A stretch of DNA of 64,000 bases. Origin: Nitrosospira sp. Is2 (GTDB taxonomy: Bacteria > Pseudomonadota > Gammaproteobacteria > Burkholderiales > Nitrosomonadaceae). The translations under genes were made by a program, and so were the position numbers. The stretch's first letter is position 1. Every line of letters starts with the position of its first letter. The stretch is from NCBI RefSeq assembly GCF_033095785.1, contig NZ_CP137134.1, positions 248,001 through 312,000 on the forward strand, read 5' to 3'. The notes under the pieces are model-generated. The model was not told the origin of the DNA and did not search any database. It saw only the letters and a program-made list of their open reading frames with translations. Shown piece after piece: positions 51,909 through 58,769 of the stretch.

Positions 51909-52112
51909 ATGCGTGAACCGGAAATACCATCTGATCCCGATAGGGTGGCATGCAAGGTCTGTTTCAAGGAAATCCCTTTATCCGAAGCAGTTAATGAAGA
52001 AGCGACCGATTACGTCCTGCATTTTTGCGGATTGGATTGTTACGCGAAATGGAAAACTCAGGAAAAGGATTATGGTTCAGGCAACTCACCAGGAAAAAAG
52101 TTATCGTCGTAA
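51909..52112 (+). CDS. DUF3330-type small zinc-finger-like protein
   Basis: 67 residues: VACKVCFKEIPLSEAVNEEATDYVLHFCGLDCYAKWK. The CxxC...CxxxC cysteines suggest a single zinc site, as in the DUF3330 family. Function unknown. It lies 95 bp after nuoN on the same strand and before the integrase relic; AGGGAG precedes the ATG at a suitable distance. Confidence 0.8.
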   Translation: MREPEIPSDPDRVACKVCFKEIPLSEAVNEEATDYVLHFCGLDCYAKWKTQEKDYGSGNSPGKKLSS

Positions 52113-52174
52113 AAGGCAGAAAACGGTTTTCTGTTGCGGAATTGATGCGTCGCGGCCGGGCAACGTCCGGCCGG

Positions 52175-52629
52175 CACACTCAAGATGCGCGAGACGGATA
52201 TCCGCGAGGGCACCCTGGCTGTGAAGCAGGGCAAGGGCGGGAAGAAATTGCGTTTGATGTTGACGAAAGATGGCGTGCCCAACGAGCTGGGCGACTGATT
52301 GAGACCTTCCTGGAGAGGAAGCGCGAGACAGTGTGCGCAACTTGGCGCTGATCATTTCAAAAGGCGGGTATGCGTTGACCACATCGGGCCTGGACAACGG
52401 CTTCGAGCGTGCAAGAATCAAGGCAGCGGCAGCTGCTGACCAGCGCGGTCAAGCCGATCTTGCAGCAAGAATTAGGGGATTTCAGTTCCGGGATCTGCGT
52501 GCGAAGGCCGGAACGGAGAAAGTAGATAGCGACGGACTGGTAGAAGCAAAACGCCAGCTAGGCCATTCTTCCGTCAAAATGACCGAGCATTACGTCCGCC
52601 TGGGCCAGATCGTCACGCCTACCAAATGA
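52175..52629 (+). pseudogene. Phage-type (tyrosine) integrase relic
   Basis: Fragments in changing frames: TLKMRETDIREGTLAVKQGKGGKKLRLMLTKDGVP, LIETFLERKRE, then GFQFRDLRAKAGTEKVDSDGLVEAKRQLGHSSVKMTEHYVRLGQIVTPTK. The last part holds the RDLR, LGH and catalytic Tyr (EHYV) motifs. The N-terminal half is missing and at least two frame changes are present. It ends 80 bp before the first att copy. Confidence 0.85.
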
Positions 52630-52644
52630 CATATTTCCTTCATA

Positions 52645-52879
52645 TTTGCGGACCAACCATGCTTTTGCGGACCGAAATAATATGCGGAAAATCGCTGAAA
52701 GCCTTACGAATATTGGCTCCCCGACCAGGGCTCGAACCTGGGACCTGCGGATTAACAGGCTACCGGCTCAATCTTTTCACTTCAACTACTTAAGACCGTT
52801 TTTGCTCCGCAATTATGCCACAACCACCTCTAGGAAAGCCGCATGAATAATGAGACCGATTGTTTTTGCGGAGCAAAAA
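52645..52879. repeat. Recombinase arm-type repeats around the first att site
   Basis: TTTGCGGACC(A/G)A at 52645-52656 and 52664-52675, an inverted copy TTTTTGCTCCGCAAT at 52799-52813, and the palindromic TTTTTGCGGAGCAAAAA at 52863-52879. Similar boxes occur next to the second att copy. They look like integrase or excisionase arm sites. Confidence 0.55.
52711..52758 (-). repeat. att site 1: 3' part of tRNA-Asn
   Basis: On the minus strand this 48-bp segment reads from CTGTTAATCCGCAGG (anticodon GTT) through the T-loop GGTTCGAGCC to GGGGAGCCA, the 3' half of a tRNA-Asn. The 5' half is absent. An identical copy is at 55654-55701. Typical attachment-site remnant of islands that use tRNA-Asn. Confidence 0.85.
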
Positions 52880-52959
52880 TCGTATCTTTTGCAGTGAAAG
52901 CTCTACAATAAACTTTTCCTTGAAATCGAGCAGCGCCAGCAAAGTCGGTGCTTTTATTT

Positions 52960-53859
52960 ATGGCGCAATATCAACGAAAGATCGGCAAAGCACTAAAGCG
53001 GCAGCTGATTAAGGAAGCAGGAGCGAAATGCGCGAATCCGGGGTGCACAACGCAGCGAGTCGAGATCCATCACATCAAGCAATGGGCGGTCTATAAATGC
53101 CACAACGGCCCCGACATGATCGCACTGTGTCCTACCTGCCACGACTACGCTCATAACGGTACGTTGACGATCAGCGATGAGACGCTGTACGAGTGGAAGC
53201 AGATTGTCAGGAACGGTTCGCGAACAAGAGCGTCGCAAATCTTTGTAGAACCCGCGAATCAGTTAAAACTTTTGATGGGAAGCTTCGCGGTTGTGACGAA
53301 GCATGACAACACGTGCGTCTTTAAGCTTTCCAACCGCAACCGGTTAGAGATGCGGATTCTTGATGATGATCTTCTGCAACTCAGCACTAGACTTTATACA
53401 GGCAAGGGGGAGGAGGTCCTTCGTGTAGTTGAAAATCATGTGCGAGTACGCGATAGTGACGTCATATTCGATTCGCGGCCTGGGCACGTCCGCGTCATGG
53501 TTCCCGCTAATGAAAGGTATCTTGATAAGTTAGTGGTTGACCACATACGGGGCTTCGATCCCACCTACGCTGCCGAGGATAAGATTGTCGCTATTGATAT
53601 TGAAGTGGTGGCACCAGGACTGATTCGCATACAAGGATATTGGCCTTCCGATGAGGTAACCATAGTTATCGACCAGAACTCGATGTTCATATATCGACCA
53701 AATCCTCCCGGCGCAATCGCAATACGCGGGTACCAAAGACGCGCTCAATTCATCCACGACGGGCCGATAACGATGGATGCATTATTCGGTTTTACCCCTG
53801 ACCAAAATGCAGGATTTAGTTTCCCGCCGTGGGGAGCAGTACCTGGTTCTCTGGAATGA
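52960..53859 (+). CDS. HNH endonuclease domain protein
   Basis: 299 residues. The N-terminal 75 carry an HNH/zinc motif: CANPGCTTQRVEIHHIKQWAVYKCHNGPDMIALCPTCHDYAHNG. The remaining 200 residues are not recognised and are rich in beta-strand-like sequence. HNH proteins nick or cut DNA; this one may serve restriction, homing or anti-phage roles. The ATG at 52960 is chosen over the one at 52948. It is the largest gene of the 2.9-kb island between the two att copies. Confidence 0.82.
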   Translation: MAQYQRKIGKALKRQLIKEAGAKCANPGCTTQRVEIHHIKQWAVYKCHNGPDMIALCPTCHDYAHNGTLTISDETLYEWKQIVRNGSRTRASQIFVEPANQLKLLMGSFAVVTKHDNTCVFKLSNRNRLEMRILDDDLLQLSTRLYTGKGEEVLRVVENHVRVRDSDVIFDSRPGHVRVMVPANERYLDKLVVDHIRGFDPTYAAEDKIVAIDIEVVAPGLIRIQGYWPSDEVTIVIDQNSMFIYRPNPPGAIAIRGYQRRAQFIHDGPITMDALFGFTPDQNAGFSFPPWGAVPGSLE

Positions 53860-53934
53860 AACCGTTGTCGGATGGCAGTTACGGCCCTTGATTAAGAAAT
53901 GGGTGAACTTGGCGAATAGCACAGCAAATGGAGG

Positions 53935-54213
53935 CTATTCCTGCTGCTTCAGTGAGTACCCTCGGGCGACCAGGCAAGCGTGCTTGATTTCGCCGCGCCT
54001 CACACCGGTTGATATGTCGTTCGCAATGGTGCCTGACATATCGCTAGTAATAGATCCGCTCGGTGCGCTGCCCGTTGCCTTAACCGCTTCGAACTCACAT
54101 TCCGCAAAGTCTTGCTGTTCACGGTGGGCATTATTTCCCGACTTGAAGTAAACCATGGGGCCTGCACAAGCAGATATCAGAATTGCGACGATGGCAAGCG
54201 AGAGTAATTTCAT
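53935..54213 (-). CDS. Small lipoprotein of unknown function
   Basis: 92 residues beginning MKLLSLAIVAILISAC with lipobox LISAC. The mature part (FKSGNNAHREQQDFAECEFEAVKATGSAPSG...RGEIKHACLVARGYSLKQQE) has paired cysteines and resembles small lipoproteins often carried by phages and islands. The frame opens at 54252 but the ATG at 54213 gives the signal peptide. Island 1 cargo. Confidence 0.72.
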   Translation of the reverse strand: MKLLSLAIVAILISACAGPMVYFKSGNNAHREQQDFAECEFEAVKATGSAPSGSITSDMSGTIANDISTGVRRGEIKHACLVARGYSLKQQE

Positions 54214-54281
54214 ATGAGAGATGATATCTGGGTTAATGAAGAGCTTGAGCATGCCCGAATGCGCTCAGGAATGTCAAGCGA

Positions 54282-54407
54282 CTATGCCGCTGAACCTTCA
54301 AGCACCGCGGCATCACACTCAATCACGGTCACTCTCCCCTGCTCCCTCTCCCACGCCTCTCGCTGCCCCTGCAACCCTAGCGCCCATTCCCTGCACTCGT
54401 CCCGCTT
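54282..54407 (-). pseudogene. Fragment related to the 55297-55527 gene
   Basis: Minus-strand reading KRDECREWALGLQGQREAWEREQGR matches the C-terminal part of the small protein at 55297-55527 (KRDECREWALGWQAQREAGER). Only this end is present, followed by a different tail and a stop. Confidence 0.6.
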
Positions 54408-54610
54408 GAGGGGGGCACCAAACCGGGTGAATCAAAAATCATGGCGACGGCAGGCAGCATGAACAGTGGCGCGCAGCATGATGGGAGAGGATTACCGTGA
54501 GATAGGAGTCAGATGGAAGCAATACAGGCGGTAGAAGGAAGAGGCCAATTTGGTATCTTCTAACCTAATAGAGTACCATCCCCCGCCTTGACTCATGCTC
54601 ATATTCAACA

Positions 54611-55300
54611 ATGCTGAACGAAAACGAAAAAGGATGGTTCGAGCATCCGGACAGCTACCGCATTCTTATGAATCGTCGATGGGACCTCGAAGACCTATAT
54701 CACGTTCCGCATGCATTTCAGCAATGCTACTCCTTTATCTATTGCTTTCATGCTGAGGTCCGCCCAATCAGCAGTGATCGCATTGAGTCCGCGCTTCGCA
54801 GTTACCCTTGGAGAGGTGGATATAGCTACGTAAACCTTTATACGATCCTACGCAACCAGATCGAATGGCGCGACAGGCCGAGAGTCGCAGGCATTATTTA
54901 TGGTTCACCTGGTTGGATCGACCTAGCACTGAATCTGGATGTTGCCCTGGAGGTCGCGAAGTCTGTAACGGCACTTTCAGCAGCATTGGTTGTAGCAGCC
55001 AAATCATACGCAACGTTAGTTCGAACATTGTCCCGTATCAAATCCGAACGCAAAAAGAACCAGCTGGAGTTCCTCAAGCTAAGCAATCAGGAAAGTGTAG
55101 AGCTGAAGAAGCTTTGCAATAATCACGCTAAGCTCTTAGGCTTTGAAAGTCTGGAGGCACTTAATAAGTCCACCGGCAGTTGGGATATCACCGCGAGCAT
55201 GCTGCTGGCTCATCATCGCCGCTTGAAGCAGCTTGTCGATTATATGGAAGATGGCAAGATCAATTTACCTACTGATGGCAACAACAATAGGGACGACTAA
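54611..55300 (+). CDS. Hypothetical protein, island cargo
   Basis: 229 residues; no known family recognised. The first half is aromatic-rich (GWFEHPDSYRILMNRRWDLEDLYHVPHAFQQCYSFIYCF). The middle has a helical, weakly hydrophobic stretch (VAKSVTALSAALVVAAKSYATL), followed by a charged, probably coiled-coil segment (RIKSERKKNQLEFLKLSNQESVELKKL). It ends 3 bp from the convergent small gene, between the two att copies. Confidence 0.65.
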   Translation: MLNENEKGWFEHPDSYRILMNRRWDLEDLYHVPHAFQQCYSFIYCFHAEVRPISSDRIESALRSYPWRGGYSYVNLYTILRNQIEWRDRPRVAGIIYGSPGWIDLALNLDVALEVAKSVTALSAALVVAAKSYATLVRTLSRIKSERKKNQLEFLKLSNQESVELKKLCNNHAKLLGFESLEALNKSTGSWDITASMLLAHHRRLKQLVDYMEDGKINLPTDGNNNRDD

Positions 55301-55527
55301 TGTCCCCCTGTTTCATTTTGCATTCTTTCCCCTGCCTCCCGCTGCGCCTGCCATCCTAACGCCCACTCCCGGCACTCGTCTCGCTTGACGCGGGTGCGAT
55401 TGGCTTGAAGCGCGTAGTCGAAAAGATACTTTTCAGTTCTTTCTGGAAGTCGTACCCAATCAGCTCGTCCTCCTCCGTTATCGACTTGGGGAAGGCGAGC
55501 GAGCAATGGCTCAAAGGGATCAGTCAT
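55297..55527 (-). CDS. Small phage/island-type protein
   Basis: 76 residues (MTDPFEPLLARLPQVDNGGGRADWVRLP...RTRVKRDECREWALGWQAQREAGER). No domain recognised. A partial copy of its end lies at 54282-54407, which suggests it is a recurrent component of these elements. Its 3' end overlaps the preceding plus-strand gene end by 4 bp (convergent). Confidence 0.6.
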   Translation of the reverse strand: MTDPFEPLLARLPQVDNGGGRADWVRLPERTEKYLFDYALQANRTRVKRDECREWALGWQAQREAGERMQNETGGH

Positions 55528-55588
55528 TTATTATCCCGCCCCCAGGTTGGAGGACTTAATTTGGTGGAATTACATCGAATAAAAATAA

Positions 55589-55620
55589 TTGCGGAGCAAA
55601 CTTCATTTTGCGGAGCAGAA
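55589..55620. repeat. Arm-type repeats at att site 2
   Basis: TTGCGGAGCAAA at 55589-55600 and TTTGCGGAGCAGA at 55608-55620, matching the boxes around att site 1. Confidence 0.55.
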
Positions 55621-55653
55621 TTCGTTTCGTGAAATCGCCGAAACGCTTACTGG

Positions 55654-55701
55654 TATTGGCTCCCCGACCAGGGCTCGAACCTGGGACCTGCGGATTAACA
55701 G
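55654..55701 (-). repeat. att site 2: 3' part of tRNA-Asn
   Basis: Identical 48-bp copy of att site 1. Its tRNA similarity extends a further 4 bases (TCCG), then breaks off. The two copies are 2,943 bp apart in direct orientation. The intact tRNA-Asn is expected to the right of the window, since the tRNA 5' end points that way. Confidence 0.85.
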
Positions 55702-55866
55702 TCCGAAAAGTTTTAGATTGAAGGACCTAAATTAATATTGATGAAGCCCCGCCAAACCCTTTATTCACGCCCCTTCTTCCCTCTTCCCAGCTCCTGAACT
55801 ATTGATTCTGATGTATTGATATGGTACAAGTTTACTTACACCATTACTTACACAGGAATCGGCAAC

Positions 55867-57165
55867 GTGGCCAGAGAGAAACTTACACCAAACAGAATTT
55901 CCGGCTTCGCGCTCCCGGCTGGCACCAAACAAGCCTTTCTATGGGATACAGAAACAAAAATGCTCGCGGTACGTGTGACAGGTGGTGCCAAGGCGTATAT
56001 CTTTCAAAGTCCATTCATTGGTACAGATATACGGATGACAATAGGCAGTGTCGATGTATGGGACATTGGTAGCGCCCGAAAGGAAGCCAGACGGCTTCAA
56101 TCACTCATTGATCAGGGAATAGATCCCCGTCTGGCGAAAGCCAATAGCCTTCGTGAAGCGAACGTTGTACGAAAAAAGCAGCAGCATTTGGATGTAACTG
56201 TTGCTGAAGCCTGGGCAACCTATATCAACTGTCGCAAGCCCAGCTGGAGTGCGCGGCACCTGCTCGACCACCAAAACATATCTCGCCTCTGCGGAAGCGA
56301 GCGTGCGCGAGGACAGGGATCGAAACAAGCAGGCCCTCTCGCCGCCCTGATGACCCTCAAGCTTTCCGCTGTTACACCAGAGGTTGTATCGGCATGGATG
56401 CAAAAAGAGAACACCCAACGTCCTACTTACGCTGCCCTAGCCTATCGTTTGTTGCGCGCTTTCGTACGATGGGCAGCAGAGGAAAATGAATTCAAGGCGG
56501 CAGTTGATGTTAACGCTGTGGGCGCAAGAGTTACTAGAAATAATGTAAGGAGCGTGAAACCGAAGGATGGAGACTGCCTGCAGCGCGAACAGCTAGCGCT
56601 CTGGTTTAAAGCGGTTCGGGAACTAGGTAACCCTGTACAAGCTGCCTATCTGCAAGCATTATTGCTCACAGGAGCCCGCCGTGAAGAATTAGCGTCTCTT
56701 AAGTGGGAGCAAGTAGACTTTAAATGGAATTCAATTGCTATACGTGACAAGGTAGAGGGCGAGCGTATAATTCCTTTAACGCCCTTTGTTTCCAACTTGC
56801 TGATGAGCCTTCCCCGCCGTAGCGAATGGGTTTTTTCAAGCCCTTCGGCCAAATCTGGCCGAATTCAAGAACCCCGCATTGCCCATAACCGTGCACTGAA
56901 TTCCGCAGGCCTGCCCCATCTCTCGTTACATGGTCTGCGCCGCTCATTCGGCACCCTAGCAGAATGGATCGAATGCCCGGCGGGAGTGATCGCCCAAATC
57001 ATGGGCCACGCTCCTAGCGCCATTGCCGAAAAGCACTATCGGCGACGCCCGCTAGATCTATTGCGAGTATGGCACAGCCGAATAGAGGCATGGATTGTTA
57101 AAGAAGCAGGTTTTCCTGAAACGACAGACGTTACGCATCGCATAAATCTTGTTAGGGCTGTCTAA
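55867..57165 (+). CDS. Tyrosine-type integrase (P4-like, DUF4102 N-terminus)
   Basis: 433 residues starting at GTG 55867 (AREKLTPNRISGFALPAGTKQAFLWDTET), the usual beginning of P4-like integrases; the frame is open to a TTG at 55816. N-terminal DUF4102-like arm-binding part, SAM-like core-binding part, then the catalytic domain with Arg in LLTGARREELASLKW, HGLRRSFGT (H-x-x-R), GHAPSAIAEKHY (His and Tyr). It integrates the second island into tRNA-Asn and lies 165 bp from its att copy. Codon use is that of intact coding DNA. Confidence 0.93.
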   Translation: MAREKLTPNRISGFALPAGTKQAFLWDTETKMLAVRVTGGAKAYIFQSPFIGTDIRMTIGSVDVWDIGSARKEARRLQSLIDQGIDPRLAKANSLREANVVRKKQQHLDVTVAEAWATYINCRKPSWSARHLLDHQNISRLCGSERARGQGSKQAGPLAALMTLKLSAVTPEVVSAWMQKENTQRPTYAALAYRLLRAFVRWAAEENEFKAAVDVNAVGARVTRNNVRSVKPKDGDCLQREQLALWFKAVRELGNPVQAAYLQALLLTGARREELASLKWEQVDFKWNSIAIRDKVEGERIIPLTPFVSNLLMSLPRRSEWVFSSPSAKSGRIQEPRIAHNRALNSAGLPHLSLHGLRRSFGTLAEWIECPAGVIAQIMGHAPSAIAEKHYRRRPLDLLRVWHSRIEAWIVKEAGFPETTDVTHRINLVRAV

Positions 57166-57241
57166 TTTTCGAAGCTTCTTTTCCCGTGCTCGGTTCTTAG
57201 AACCAGGACGGCTGTTCAGCTAGCCACGCTCAAGGCCTGTA

Positions 57242-58291
57242 ATGCTTCCTACTCATTTGGCAATCGACACGGCGGTCTCGCTGATTCGCGAGAAATGCGG
57301 TGATCACGTCACACTGGATTGGATGTTGCAACACGCACACCAAGGCAACATTGAGCTGTTCGCCTTAGTGCGGGAACCGGTCTATTTCATAGAAAGAGTA
57401 GAAAGCCCCGTGCTTCCCTGCGACAGTAACAAACCCGTAGGGACTAGCGTCCGAAAAATATCTGGACCACCGTGGCCGCCACTTCAGGCTGCAATGCGGG
57501 GCTGGATCAATATTAGCCGTGAGGAAATGGAGCAGCTGAACAAGGAGCACGCCGATAGCAAGCCAACCCAGCCTGATTCAGCAATAACAAATGCTATGAA
57601 AAACACGTCGATAGTTGAGTGTCTCGCTGTTGCTGAGTATGTGTTAGTAGAACCAGTTTGGGCAGGAAGAATTTTTGCCTCAAGAGAAAATCCACGAGTG
57701 ACCCACGTTGACCGGCTATCCATTAAAGGCGAAATAAGGTTGATCCTCAATAAGCAGGCTGTCAGTTCACAATATTGGGCAGATGTAGGTCTGACATCGC
57801 TTGCCAATCGGATAAAAGGATGGAATTGGGAGCAGAGAGGCTGGCGGGTGACCGAGAAGGATCTTTATGTAAAAACATGTGACTTGGATCAGTTATTTGT
57901 TAAGTTCGTCCCGGTTCCGGCTTCAGGGGAGCCTGAAATATCCGAGAAAGATCAAAAAAGGCTAGCTAGCTCCCAAAAACAAGAGAAGGCACTCGTCCCT
58001 TTGACAACGAGTGAAATGAAACCTGACCAATGGCCTTCACCCTATTGTAATCTCCGTAACGCAATGGAAGATGGCGCCCTTTGGCTGAGGGAAGCCCGCA
58101 TCACCCCTGGCTCTCGTGGAAAATCTGCAACGTGGAATCCTGCTCGCCTCGCTCTTTGCCTTTTAAAAAAAGCTACCAATAAAACCTGGAAAGTCCGCCA
58201 GGACGACCTGGAAGCGTTCCTAATCGACAACTTTCCTAAATATATTGATGAGTGGTATAGCAAAACGCCCGCCCCATCTTCGTATGATTAA
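57242..58291 (+). CDS. Hypothetical protein of the integrative element
   Basis: 349 residues. Not recognised. Resembles unassigned proteins found between integrase and primase in P4-like elements: an N-terminal part (LAIDTAVSLIREKCGDHVTLDWMLQHAHQGNIELFALVREPVYF) that may bind a small ligand or DNA, a Lys/Glu-rich linker near 240, and a C-terminal unit (CNLRNAMEDGALWLREARI...ALCLLKKATNKTWKVRQDDLEAFLIDNF). Same direction as the integrase. Confidence 0.7.
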   Translation: MLPTHLAIDTAVSLIREKCGDHVTLDWMLQHAHQGNIELFALVREPVYFIERVESPVLPCDSNKPVGTSVRKISGPPWPPLQAAMRGWINISREEMEQLNKEHADSKPTQPDSAITNAMKNTSIVECLAVAEYVLVEPVWAGRIFASRENPRVTHVDRLSIKGEIRLILNKQAVSSQYWADVGLTSLANRIKGWNWEQRGWRVTEKDLYVKTCDLDQLFVKFVPVPASGEPEISEKDQKRLASSQKQEKALVPLTTSEMKPDQWPSPYCNLRNAMEDGALWLREARITPGSRGKSATWNPARLALCLLKKATNKTWKVRQDDLEAFLIDNFPKYIDEWYSKTPAPSSYD

Positions 58292-58302
58292 CACGATTCT
58301 CT

Positions 58303-58482
58303 AAATACCGCTCACTGCATCGGATTAACTCACAACTAGCGGTATTAAATACCGCTCACTGCGCGAAGAACCGCAGAAATGCTCGAAGGTAATACCGCGG
58401 TATTTCCTCCAGGGGCGTTAAAAACGAGCGGTAATATCTAATACACCCATCGCTGTGTAAACAGCATTGATGGAGTGTATTA
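58303..58482. promoter_or_regulatory. Palindrome-rich control or origin region
   Basis: Contains two identical 16-bp boxes AAATACCGCTCACTGC (58303-58318, 58347-58362), a 19-bp perfect palindrome AGCGGTATTAAATACCGCT (58338-58356), a second palindrome AATACCGCGGTATT (58391-58404), a half-box GAGCGGTAAT (58426-58435), and an 8-bp inverted repeat TAATACAC/GTGTATTA (58439-58446, 58475-58482) just before the HTH gene. Likely operators for the HTH protein or binding sites for the replication protein. Confidence 0.65.
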
Positions 58483-58484
58483 GC

Positions 58485-58769
58485 ATGGACGACGCAACTA
58501 TCAAAGCCTTCCGCTGCGCACTTGAGCGGATAGGGATGGATGAAAAAAGCACCACTGCCCTCCTCGGTGCCTTCACGAGTACTTCATGCGATGATCAGAG
58601 CACAGAGGAGTTGGCCAAAGGCCTAGAAGTCAAGTCCCAAAGTATCCACGCCCGTGTTTCACGCTTTGGAAGTTACTACGGCCTGCGTCCCATAAAGCTT
58701 CCTAATGGACGGCTACGTTGGCCCGGCGACAGCAAGGAACTTCTGAAACGCCAGGGTAAGAAAGTCTAA
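58485..58769 (+). CDS. Small HTH-type DNA-binding protein
   Basis: 94 residues. The segment STEELAKGLEVKSQSIHARVSRFGSYYGLRPIKLPNGRLRWPGD looks like a helix-turn-helix. It starts at ATG 58485 (GGAG nine bases upstream) directly after the palindromic region and its stop overlaps the primase ATG by one base. Probably the regulator or a replication accessory of the element. Confidence 0.75.
   Translation: MDDATIKAFRCALERIGMDEKSTTALLGAFTSTSCDDQSTEELAKGLEVKSQSIHARVSRFGSYYGLRPIKLPNGRLRWPGDSKELLKRQGKKV

Noticed and set aside
52711..52758. Complete tRNA-Asn gene
   Set aside because: Only the 3' half is present; the D-arm and acceptor 5' strand are missing, so it is an att remnant.
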